Shown here: positions 10,057-18,272 of the stretch, piece by piece | How the letters are laid out: each line of letters starts with the position of its first letter | How positions within the stretch are numbered: the first letter of the stretch is position 1 | From: Rhodopirellula sp. SM50 | GTDB taxonomy: Bacteria > Planctomycetota > Planctomycetia > Pirellulales > Pirellulaceae | DNA length: 64,000 nucleotides | Assembly (NCBI RefSeq): GCF_002289565.1 | Contig: NZ_NTFY01000075.1 | Span: 1 to 64,000 of the forward strand | Reading direction: 5' to 3' | Program-made: the position numbers and the translations under genes | The notes under the pieces: model-generated | Databases searched by the model: none | Seen by the model: the letters and a program-made list of their open reading frames with translations, nothing else | Told to the model about the DNA's origin: nothing

Positions 10057-10536
10057 ATGAAGCATCAGGCCACCGTGCGAAAGCCCGGCGAAGGTCGACG
10101 GATCGGGATTGTCGGTGATGTGTACCGCTTCCTCGCGACCGGGAAAGAGACCGATGGGAAGTACACGACGTTCGAAGCCATCGTCCCTCCGGGCAGCGGT
10201 CCTCCACCGCATCTTCACAGTCGCGAAGAGGAGTCGTTCCTTGTCCTGGAAGGCGAGATGACCTTCCAACTCGGCGACGAGCGATTCGTTGCCGGTGAAG
10301 GCACGTTTTTGAACATGCCCGTCGGCAGCCTGCATTGCTTTAAGAACGAAAGCGACAAGACGGCTCGCCTGTTGATCTCACTCGCTCCGGCCGGGCTGGA
10401 GGAGATGTTCTTCGAGGTTGGGCAGCCACTTTCTGACGAAGCGCAGTCAGCCCCGCCGCCAAACGAAATCGAAATCAAGAAGCTGCTTGAAGTGGCCCCA
10501 CGCTACGGCGTCGAGATCAAAGTTCCACACGAGTGA
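10057..10536 (+). CDS. Cupin-domain protein
   Basis: 159-residue single-domain cupin, cytosolic. Cupin motif 1 is G-(X)5-H-x-H-(X)3-E-(X)6-G with probable metal ligands His52, His54 and Glu58. Motif 2 is G-(X)5-P-x-G-(X)2-H-(X)3-N with His93. The layout resembles quercetin-dioxygenase-like small cupins, but the substrate cannot be read from the sequence. An ATG at 10042 is also in frame; 10057 is chosen because the conserved-looking part starts there. It sits beyond the integrase relic and may be cargo of the former element. No obvious operon partner is present. Confidence 0.85.
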   Translation: MKHQATVRKPGEGRRIGIVGDVYRFLATGKETDGKYTTFEAIVPPGSGPPPHLHSREEESFLVLEGEMTFQLGDERFVAGEGTFLNMPVGSLHCFKNESDKTARLLISLAPAGLEEMFFEVGQPLSDEAQSAPPPNEIEIKKLLEVAPRYGVEIKVPHE

Positions 10537-10709
10537 TCCCCATGGTGCACGAGCAGCCCAACCTGTCCGATAAAACCTGCATCGTCGGTGAACGTCCCTT
10601 CAAGTGGCGAATGACGTGATGTCTTGGTTCAACGGAAAATAGTCATTTGACTCAATCGCACGAATCACGGGTTCAGAATCAATCGTTGTCCCCAAGAGGA
10701 ATTCAAACG

Positions 10710-11501
10710 ATGTCTCGGATTTTTTTGGTAGCTGGAATCTGCTTTCTACTCGCGACGCCATGCTCCGCCAACAACAGTTTTTTTATCCCCGGTGACGCCT
10801 TCTTCTACTTCGAGATCGACCAATCCGAATGGAAGGCCCTCAAGAGTGGAGAACTCACGATTGTCGACTACGATCGACCCGAGGAGATGTCATTGACATT
10901 CTGTGGATATGCAGGATACGAGAAACTCGATTTGTCCAACCTTTCCGATCCGTTTCGCGGTCAGCTGATCAAGTCAATCGCGTCAATGAAGGAGAAGTAT
11001 CCGACCAAAATGGTCGAGATCGATCACGGGGAGTCCACCTTGTTCGGTGCGCCATCAGGAATTGAGAAAAAAGAAACGAACAAGCTTCGCGTCTTTGTGT
11101 ACAACCGTTCGTTCGATTTTTCGCAGTTTCGGATTGGGCTCAAGTACAACGAATCGTGGGCGGACACCGGTGTTCGCCTTGGCTTCAAGAGGGACCATTT
11201 TCGCTACGACTTTTTTGTTCCAACGCCTCAGGGGATTGTCGAATCATGGCGTATGGGATCGGCTGTGAGTCCGCTGAAAGTGCAATTCCCAGATTCCGAT
11301 CGAGGCTATGTCACGACTCCGATGAGAATCGATCCGTCAGCGGTGACTTTCCTGATTTGCCCGCCGGTCTCGTTAACATCGCTTTGTTTTCCGCCTCGCG
11401 ATTCGAAGTTGGAGTGTATCGCTGTTTCAGAAGATCGGCAAATGACGGTGGTCAATGATACGAGCAAGGCACGGAAGTCCATCTGGTTGGAATCTAAGTG
11501 A
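10710..11501 (+). CDS. Secreted protein of unknown function
   Basis: 263 residues. The ATG at 10710 is preceded by AGAGGA about 10 bases upstream. A Sec signal peptide (S-R-I-F-L-V-A-G-I-C-F-L-L-A) ends at about residue 21 (P-C-S-A|N). The mature part is aromatic-rich and beta-looking, with scattered cysteines and repeated F-x-F/Y-x-F elements. No family was recognised. Its base composition is less GC-rich than that of the operon that follows, consistent with acquired DNA next to the tRNA/integrase relic. That link is inference. Confidence 0.75.
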   Translation: MSRIFLVAGICFLLATPCSANNSFFIPGDAFFYFEIDQSEWKALKSGELTIVDYDRPEEMSLTFCGYAGYEKLDLSNLSDPFRGQLIKSIASMKEKYPTKMVEIDHGESTLFGAPSGIEKKETNKLRVFVYNRSFDFSQFRIGLKYNESWADTGVRLGFKRDHFRYDFFVPTPQGIVESWRMGSAVSPLKVQFPDSDRGYVTTPMRIDPSAVTFLICPPVSLTSLCFPPRDSKLECIAVSEDRQMTVVNDTSKARKSIWLESK

Positions 11502-11508
11502 CGCTCCA

Positions 11509-11537
11509 GCTCCGGGGGCATTGCAATGCACCGGAGC
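11509..11537 (+). terminator. Stem-loop after the secreted-protein gene
   Basis: GCTCCGG and CCGGAGC arms enclose the self-complementary GCATTGCAATGC, 7 bases after the stop codon. There is no T-tract, so this may be a 3'-end stabilising hairpin rather than a classical terminator. Confidence 0.4.
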
Positions 11538-11760
11538 GGGCATTGCTGGAAAGAATCGATGCCAAGGCATTTTCGCGCCGGCCGCTGCACGCTCGAGAGG
11601 CAAGACAGTTTTATTTAATTTTGTGGACGGGCGCCCTGGATTTCTTTAATCTTAGACTTTCCAGGAATGGCTCGGTACGCAGAAAGCGTCAAACTTCTCG
11701 CTCCGCCTTGTCAAATGATGGTTCTTGTCAACACGTTCGTAGATTCAAGCGAGGGCGGGA

Positions 11761-12756
11761 TTGAATAGTCAACTCGAGACTGCAGATGCAAGTCAGGCGG
11801 CGGAATCATTTCTGGAACAAGTCCAAAAGGTTCGACAACAGTTGAAGCAAACGATCGTGGGCCAGGACGCCGTCCTCGATCAGCTGTTGATCTGCGCCTT
11901 GACCGGTTCACACGCGCTGTTGGTCGGCGCTCCGGGGCTGGCCAAAACGCTGATGGTCAAGACCTTGGCGACCGCGTTTCATTGGCGATATTCGCGGATT
12001 CAATTTACGCCTGACTTAATGCCCAGCGACATCACCGGTTACGAACTGCTCGGACGTGATGCATCGACCGGCGTCACCGACATGCAATTCAGACGGGGAC
12101 CGGTTTTTGCCAATTTGGTCCTGGCAGACGAGATCAACCGGGCCGCGCCGAAGACTCAGTCGGCACTGCTGGAAGCGATGGCCGAACGCCACGTGACGGT
12201 GGGCGGTGAAACACATCCGCTGGAAGAGCCATTCTTGGTGATCGCGACTCAGAACCCGATCGAACAGGAAGGCACGTATCCGTTGCCGGAGGCCCAGTTG
12301 GATCGGTTCATGATGGAGATTCATATCGGCTACCCGTCGAAGGCACAGGAGAAAGAGATCGTTTTAAAGACGACGGCGGACCCGGTCGAGATCCCGGAAA
12401 GTCGCTTGCCCCGCGATGCCTTTTTGGAGCTCCGCCGAACCATTCGCGCGGTGCCAGTGCCCGACGTCGTCGTTGATCAAGCGGTCGAGATCGCCATTCG
12501 TTCGCGTCCCGATTCAGAATCGGCGCCCGAGACGGTGGCAAACTACGTGGCATTCGGTGCCGGTCCGCGGGGCAGTCAAAACCTGGTGCTCGCAGCGAAA
12601 GCACGGGCGTTATTGGAAGGACGAACGGCGCCGATTCCCGCGGACATTCATGCCGTTGCACTGCCGATCTTGCGACACCGAATCATCTTGAACCACCGCG
12701 CGATCGGCGACAATTTTGGGATCGAATCACTCGTTGATTCCATCTTGACGACCTGA
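11761..12756 (+). CDS. MoxR-family AAA+ ATPase
   Basis: 331-residue cytosolic AAA+ chaperone-like ATPase of the MoxR family. These work with VWA-domain proteins to assemble or activate complexes. Walker A is GAPGLAKT (56-63), Walker B L-V-L-A-D-E (119-124), sensor-1 A-T-Q-N-P (162-166), and an arginine-finger region D-R-F near 181-183. A TTG start at 11761 with a purine-rich GAGGGCGGGA directly upstream fits; no ATG lies before the first helix. It heads the cluster MoxR-DUF58-BatA-VWA, the standard planctomycete and Bacteroidetes order, and is separated from the next gene by 30 bases. Confidence 0.93.
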   Translation: MNSQLETADASQAAESFLEQVQKVRQQLKQTIVGQDAVLDQLLICALTGSHALLVGAPGLAKTLMVKTLATAFHWRYSRIQFTPDLMPSDITGYELLGRDASTGVTDMQFRRGPVFANLVLADEINRAAPKTQSALLEAMAERHVTVGGETHPLEEPFLVIATQNPIEQEGTYPLPEAQLDRFMMEIHIGYPSKAQEKEIVLKTTADPVEIPESRLPRDAFLELRRTIRAVPVPDVVVDQAVEIAIRSRPDSESAPETVANYVAFGAGPRGSQNLVLAAKARALLEGRTAPIPADIHAVALPILRHRIILNHRAIGDNFGIESLVDSILTT

Positions 12757-12786
12757 CCCCTTTTCCGCGTAGCCCTGGATCATCGC

Positions 12787-13728
12787 TTGTCCAACTTGTC
12801 GTCCTCCCACACACAGCCCTACGTCAGTCGATTCTTTGACGCATCCGCGCTGGCCGGATTCGAACAGATGCGTTTCTCGCCGCGCCGCGCGGTCGATGGT
12901 AGTTTTAGCGGGCGTCACATCTCTCGCCGTCGCGGCGGATCGGGCGAGTTCGTCGACTATCGCGAATACTCGCCCGGTGACGACGTCCGCCGCATCGACT
13001 GGAAAGCGATGGGGCGAATGGGACGCGCGTACCTGAAGATCTTTCAAGACGACACCGATTTGAATTGCACGCTCGTTCTCGATGGCAGCGGGTCGATGGC
13101 TCAAGGCGGCGTCACGCGCGGCAGTCGTCAAGACTTGCGGGGCAGCAAATTCGACTGGATGCAACACTTCGCCACGGCATTGTCGCACCTGATCGTGTTC
13201 GGTCGCGACGCGGCTGGCCTGGCAGTCATCGGTCAAGGGCTCGATGACTACCTGGCGCCAAGCTCCTCGCTGCAATCACGTCAGTTGATGCACCACACGA
13301 TCGAACAGCTCACGCCCACCGGTGCGACCGGACTGGGCCAAGGACTGGAGGAGTTGTTGAATCGAGCGACGCGGCGTGGCGTGCTGGTGGTGCTCAGTGA
13401 CTTCCTGGTCGATTCGATGGACGAGGTTGTCGCCCGACTGCGGAATTTTCGCGCCCGCGGGTGGGAGGTGATCACGCTGCATCTGATCCACCCCGACGAG
13501 CAAAACCTGCCTGACGGCAATGCGTTTCGGTTCGCGGGTCTGGAAGGGGACGGCGTGGTGAACTGTCAATTGAGCGAAGTGCGTCGCGCGTATCAACAAC
13601 GATTCGAAGCCTTGACGACTTCGACGCGGAAAGTGCTTTCCGGCATCGGGTGCGACTACTATCGCGTCTCGACGAGCGAGAGCTATCTGGAGGTGTTGCG
13701 GTCCTTCCTGGTGGTTCGCGGAGCATAG
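12787..13728 (+). CDS. DUF58 domain protein with VWA-type fold
   Basis: 313 residues. The DUF58 signature is visible as G-E-F-V-D-Y-R-E-Y-S-P-G-D-D (53-66) followed by R-R-I-D-W-K-A. A metal-ion-dependent adhesion site of type D-x-S-x-S is at residues 99-103 (D-G-S-G-S), with the VWA-like core after it. A TTG start at 12787 is used. It is the usual partner of the MoxR ATPase encoded 30 bases upstream and probably a cytoplasmic or membrane-peripheral client of it. The BatA-like gene follows within 20 bases, so the genes are likely cotranscribed. Confidence 0.9.
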   Translation: MSNLSSSHTQPYVSRFFDASALAGFEQMRFSPRRAVDGSFSGRHISRRRGGSGEFVDYREYSPGDDVRRIDWKAMGRMGRAYLKIFQDDTDLNCTLVLDGSGSMAQGGVTRGSRQDLRGSKFDWMQHFATALSHLIVFGRDAAGLAVIGQGLDDYLAPSSSLQSRQLMHHTIEQLTPTGATGLGQGLEELLNRATRRGVLVVLSDFLVDSMDEVVARLRNFRARGWEVITLHLIHPDEQNLPDGNAFRFAGLEGDGVVNCQLSEVRRAYQQRFEALTTSTRKVLSGIGCDYYRVSTSESYLEVLRSFLVVRGA

Positions 13729-13745
13729 GGGAGGACGTCTCGGCG

Positions 13746-15866
13746 ATGGCATTCTTGAATCCATGGGCGATTGCGATCGGTGTCCTGGTTGTCGCTGCGC
13801 CGTTGGCCGTCCACTTCTTGACGCGACCACGGCCGGTCGAGTTTCCGCTCTCGACGATTCAGCTGTTGCAAGAAGTGATTCAGCAACGCCGCGCGCGGAG
13901 TCGACTTCGCGATTGGTTGATTCTGCTGCTCCGCATCGCTGCGATCTGTTTGTTGGTGGCGACGTTTTCGCGACCCTATTTCGACGACGGCCCGGCGGTC
14001 GCACGCACGGCCGAAGGCGACAGCGCACGCGTGATCGTGTTGGACGTGAGTCAAAGCATGGCGGCCGGCAGCGGCGGCGCCCAACGGATCGCGCAAGGTC
14101 GAGCCGCCGCGATCGAATTCCTCGACGGCACACGAGGTGTTCAAGCGGGCGTGATCTTCATGGGAGCGAAGCCACGGACGGTTTTCGATCAGATCTCTCC
14201 CAACCTGCCGTCGCTGCGGAGCGCGGTGGAGGAAGTGACGGTGCGTCCGGAACAGGCCAACGTTCACGCGGCGCTCGAGCGGGCCGCGGGCATGTTGTCT
14301 GAAGCGAATCGCGAAAAACGCGAGTTGGTGATCATCAGCGATTTTCAACGCGGCTCTTGGGGCACGGCCCGCCTGGACGGTCTACCCGAAGGCACCGACG
14401 TGCAATTTCACGCCGTCGCTTCGTCGGTCACCCACAACGTCGCCATCACCCAAGTCCGATTCGCCGAGCAACCGATCATCGGACAACCGGCGCAAATCGA
14501 AATCGACGTGGCGAACTTCAGCGACAACGACAACGACGTCTCCTGCCAAGTCGCGATCGATCGCTTGCAGCATCGGTTGGACGCCAAGGTGCCCGCACGC
14601 GGTTCGCGCACGCTGACCCATTCATTGACCTTCGACCGAGCGGGCTGGAAACATGGTTTCGTGACGCTGACGGCGAACCTGGACGCTCTCAGCGAAGACG
14701 ACGCACGTCCGCTAACGGTCGAAGTTCGCGACACACCCAACGTGGTGCTCCTGTCGCGGCAATCGGAGTCGGCGGCACCGTCGAGCAGTTGGTTTTTGGA
14801 GCAAGCGTTGAGCATCACGCTCGCTCGATCCGATGGACAATCTCCGCTCCGGCGAATCCATCCGATGCGGATGCGGCCAAGCAAATGGCCTGCGGCCGAC
14901 CTGTTCGTGATCGATCATCCGGGCGCGCTCGACGACGAAGCGGTTTCGTTTCTCGCGGCAAACATTCGTCGGGGGCGAGGACTGTTGTACGTGACCAGTG
15001 AACTCGCCGATGCGATGAATTTGCAACGGTTGAGCGAGGCCTTCGGTTCCGGGTTTCAGCCACCTGTGCAACTGCTGTCCGGCTCGGCGGCGCGATCGCG
15101 AAAAGACCTCTTCATCAGTCGCGTCTCCGGACGTCAGGAGCCGTTTCGGGTGTTGGGTAGCACGGTCGAAGCGGCGCTGCGCCCGGTTCGCCTCGGCGGT
15201 GGATTGCCGACTCAAGCGATGGATGAAGGGTTGCGTGACCAGGTGCTCGCTGAACTGAGCGATTCCTCTGCGCTGCTCTATGTGACCAGCGCAGACGCGG
15301 GCAAGGTCGGCGTTTTGAACGCGGACTTGGGTGAATCGAATTGGCCGGTTCAAGCGACCTTTGTGCCGATCCTTGGTGAGCTGGTCCAAGGGTTGTTGCG
15401 AGGTGGCTTGGACACCGGCGCCGTCGCTTGCGGCGATCCGTTGGTGCGACTGCTACCTGCCGAAGTTCAGAGCGTCGAGGCGTCGACGTTCCGCCCGGGA
15501 ACCGACGCCACACCGGTGCCAGATGAGTACGGACGGTTGCAGACCACCGGATCGGCCGATGGTCAGTCGCCCCAGGGCGGCTTTGTTTGGGCCTGGGAAG
15601 ACCCGGCCGGACCGGGCGTCTATGAAGTCCGACAGCAAAACCAGACCGTGATGGCAGTCGCGACGGCGGCGCCCGGTTTGGAGTCCGACTTGCAGACACT
15701 CGACGAAACGGTGCTCAAAGATCGCGTCGGTGAAGGACGCCGAGTCGGTTACAGCACACCGTCGTCGGAGGACAACGAAGACGATCATTGGTGGACGTGG
15801 CTGATCGTGGTCTGTTTGCTGGGTTTGATCAGTGAAATCGCCATGCTTCGAGGGTTTCGAGTTTGA
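13746..15866 (+). CDS. BatA-like membrane protein with VWA domain
   Basis: 706 residues. The N-terminal BatA-type region has two membrane segments (about 6-26 and 56-73) around P-L-A-V-H-F-L-T-R-P-R-P. A VWA domain follows with MIDAS D-V-S-Q-S (100-104). The C-terminal third resembles a glutamine-amidotransferase-like fold and ends in a membrane helix (W-W-T-W-L-I-V-V-C-L-L-G-L) near the terminus. The ATG at 13746 is preceded by GGGGAGGA. The frame upstream to 13650 overlaps the DUF58 gene and is rejected. It is predicted to be an inner-membrane partner of the MoxR ATPase. Confidence 0.88.
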   Translation: MAFLNPWAIAIGVLVVAAPLAVHFLTRPRPVEFPLSTIQLLQEVIQQRRARSRLRDWLILLLRIAAICLLVATFSRPYFDDGPAVARTAEGDSARVIVLDVSQSMAAGSGGAQRIAQGRAAAIEFLDGTRGVQAGVIFMGAKPRTVFDQISPNLPSLRSAVEEVTVRPEQANVHAALERAAGMLSEANREKRELVIISDFQRGSWGTARLDGLPEGTDVQFHAVASSVTHNVAITQVRFAEQPIIGQPAQIEIDVANFSDNDNDVSCQVAIDRLQHRLDAKVPARGSRTLTHSLTFDRAGWKHGFVTLTANLDALSEDDARPLTVEVRDTPNVVLLSRQSESAAPSSSWFLEQALSITLARSDGQSPLRRIHPMRMRPSKWPAADLFVIDHPGALDDEAVSFLAANIRRGRGLLYVTSELADAMNLQRLSEAFGSGFQPPVQLLSGSAARSRKDLFISRVSGRQEPFRVLGSTVEAALRPVRLGGGLPTQAMDEGLRDQVLAELSDSSALLYVTSADAGKVGVLNADLGESNWPVQATFVPILGELVQGLLRGGLDTGAVACGDPLVRLLPAEVQSVEASTFRPGTDATPVPDEYGRLQTTGSADGQSPQGGFVWAWEDPAGPGVYEVRQQNQTVMAVATAAPGLESDLQTLDETVLKDRVGEGRRVGYSTPSSEDNEDDHWWTWLIVVCLLGLISEIAMLRGFRV

Positions 15867-15869
15867 TGA

Positions 15870-18203
15870 ATGATCTCATTGAGGAATCTCTTCGTGTGGA
15901 CGTTTGAACCTCGAATTCCGATGGGACTGTGGTGGGCGCTCGCCGCGTTGTCGGCCGCCGTGATCGTCCTGTACCTGCTGCGACGCGATTGGTCGGTGGG
16001 GCGTGTGCGGCGTTGGATCATCACGCTGATGATGCTGTTGGGTTTGGTCGGCCCGCTCGCGGTGACGCTCAATCCGGTTCACATCCAACCCATTCCGCGG
16101 CCTTCGGGAAAACCACGTTTGACCGTGCTGCTGGACGGCACAGCCAGCATGACCGTGGAAGACGCCGACGGCGACCGGGGGCAATCTCGCTGGGCCCGCG
16201 GCTTGGAACTCGCCCGCCGGGTCGCCCCCCAACGCGACGAGATCGAGGTGATCAAGCAGGTCTTTTACTCCGACGAAGTCCGCACGTTGCCGGCGGCCGG
16301 TGACGAGTCGAACGCAGGCGACACGGTTTCACACGGTCATCGCACTGATCTGGCATCCGCATTGGGTTCGGTCGTGCGCAACGGTTCGCCGCTCGGCCAC
16401 GCGATCGTCTTGCTAAGCGATGGGGCGCACAACGCCGGCACGACCCAAAGTGTGTTGTCGCGCGCCGCGGAAGCCAACTCGCTTGCCACGCCCGTTTATA
16501 CCGTCACGCTGGGCAGCGAAGTGGGACTGAAGAACCTTTCCGTGGCGTCGCGGTCCCCCCGCATGATTGCGTTTCCCAACCAGGACTTGATCTTGCGGGC
16601 TCGGCTGGGACATGCCGGATTGGCGGGACAATCGACGCGCGTTCGGCTGCTCGCCGATTCAGATGTCATCGATCAACAGACGGTCCAACTCGGCGGCGAC
16701 CCGAATCAATCGATCCGTTTTACGATCCCGGGAGGGCCGCGAGAATCATTGCAGCGATTCCGCATCGTCGCCTCCGGGGTACCGGGCGAGGCGACGACGT
16801 CAGACAACGAAACGACGATCTTCGTCCAGCGATTGGATGCTCCGATCAGCGTCTTGTTGCTCGAAGGGAAACCGTATTGGGATAGCAAATTTTTGTCTCG
16901 CAATCTGAGCGGCGACCCGATGGTTCGGTTGACTTCGATCGTCCGACTGGGCAACGAACGATTCTTGCAGCGTCGGATCACACCGACGTTCGAGGCCTCC
17001 GATTCAAATGCCCGCGACGATGCGCCTGATGGCGAAACGACCACTCCGAATTGGCAGATTCAAACCGAGTTGGCGTCACCGCTGGAGACGATGGAGTTGC
17101 TCGACGACTATCGAATTGTTTTGTTGGGCCGCGACGCCGACCGTTTTTTGACGCCGCAAGGCATTGAAAACTTGAGGCAATGGATTGCCAGGTCGGGAGG
17201 TTGTTTGGTTTGTGCCCGCGGCGCGCCGAGCAATGAAATCGCCACCCGGCTCGCGGAAATTCTTCCGGTTCGTTGGGAGGGGCAATCCGAAACGCGGTTT
17301 CGCACGCGTGTCACGCAGCACGGACTCGATACCGCCCTGTTTGACCCGCTGCTTTCCAAAGGTCGTGACACGTTGGCGAGTCTGCCGTCGTTGTCGTCGT
17401 CGGCGATTCCCCGGTCGCGCCGCGGTCTGCCCCAGGTGTTGATTCAAAGCGTCGCCGACGGCAGCGGCAACACGGTTCCCGTGGTTACCTACCAGCACTA
17501 CGGCAGCGGCCAAACCATCGTGGTGGAAGGTGCGGGCATGTGGCGTTGGGCGTTCTTGCCGCCCGATCACGCCGACAAAGATGACGTTTACTGGTCACTG
17601 TGGCAGTCCTTGATCGCCTGGGTGATTTCTTCCCAGGACTTTCTGCCCGGACAACCGGTGGCGATTCGCCCGGACCGCGCAACCTTCCTCGCCGGCAATC
17701 GGGTGACCGCCTCGCTGCTGGTTCGCGAACCGAGTCAATTCGCAGCGAGCGAAAATGATTTGGGACTGAGTGTGCTGCTCGAATCGGCCGACAGTGAATT
17801 GCCGCGGCGTTTTCATCCGGCGGCATCGGGGCTTCAAGAGGATTTTTTTCGAGTCGATTTTGGGAATCTCTCCGTCGGAATTCACTCGGCGCGCGTGGTC
17901 GTCGGCGACAGTGAACGGGTGGTCGCCCAAACGTCGATCGAAGTTCGCGACCCTTGGTTTGAGCGACTGGAGGTCGATGCCCGCCCGGATTTGATGCGTG
18001 GAATTGCCCGGCAGAGCGGCGGCGAAGTCATCGATCCTGATAAGATCGAGAGTGTGGTGGAGCGGTACGAGCAACGGCTTCGTTCCAATCAATCCGATCG
18101 AGTGCGTCGGACGACGTTGTGGGATCATCCGCTTGCCTTGATCAGCATTCTCGGGGCGTGGGTTGCGACTTGGATCGTTCGCAGACGATCCGGACTGATT
18201 TGA
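15870..18203 (+). CDS. VWA-like membrane protein, glutamine-amidotransferase-like C-terminal part
   Basis: 777 residues starting 3 bases after the previous stop. Two N-terminal membrane helices lie at about 19-37 and 49-68. A VWA-like domain begins near residue 84, but the first MIDAS serine is replaced by threonine (D-G-T-A-S, 89-93), so metal binding may be weakened or retained by Thr. A later region around 400-590 looks like a class I glutamine-amidotransferase-like fold without an obvious Cys nucleophile. A single C-terminal helix (S-I-L-G-A-W-V-A-T-W-I-V) is followed by R-R-R-S-G. It is probably a second membrane component beside the BatA-like protein. Confidence 0.82.
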   Translation: MISLRNLFVWTFEPRIPMGLWWALAALSAAVIVLYLLRRDWSVGRVRRWIITLMMLLGLVGPLAVTLNPVHIQPIPRPSGKPRLTVLLDGTASMTVEDADGDRGQSRWARGLELARRVAPQRDEIEVIKQVFYSDEVRTLPAAGDESNAGDTVSHGHRTDLASALGSVVRNGSPLGHAIVLLSDGAHNAGTTQSVLSRAAEANSLATPVYTVTLGSEVGLKNLSVASRSPRMIAFPNQDLILRARLGHAGLAGQSTRVRLLADSDVIDQQTVQLGGDPNQSIRFTIPGGPRESLQRFRIVASGVPGEATTSDNETTIFVQRLDAPISVLLLEGKPYWDSKFLSRNLSGDPMVRLTSIVRLGNERFLQRRITPTFEASDSNARDDAPDGETTTPNWQIQTELASPLETMELLDDYRIVLLGRDADRFLTPQGIENLRQWIARSGGCLVCARGAPSNEIATRLAEILPVRWEGQSETRFRTRVTQHGLDTALFDPLLSKGRDTLASLPSLSSSAIPRSRRGLPQVLIQSVADGSGNTVPVVTYQHYGSGQTIVVEGAGMWRWAFLPPDHADKDDVYWSLWQSLIAWVISSQDFLPGQPVAIRPDRATFLAGNRVTASLLVREPSQFAASENDLGLSVLLESADSELPRRFHPAASGLQEDFFRVDFGNLSVGIHSARVVVGDSERVVAQTSIEVRDPWFERLEVDARPDLMRGIARQSGGEVIDPDKIESVVERYEQRLRSNQSDRVRRTTLWDHPLALISILGAWVATWIVRRRSGLI

Positions 18204-18272
18204 TGGGGCAGGACTTTTGACCGACAACGGGCTTTTGACTGAAACAGGGACTTCAACCAACAAGCGAACAAC

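Noticed and set aside
13276-14133. Minus-strand open frame opposite DUF58 and BatA-like genes
   Set aside because: Arginine-rich and spans the junction of two well-supported genes.
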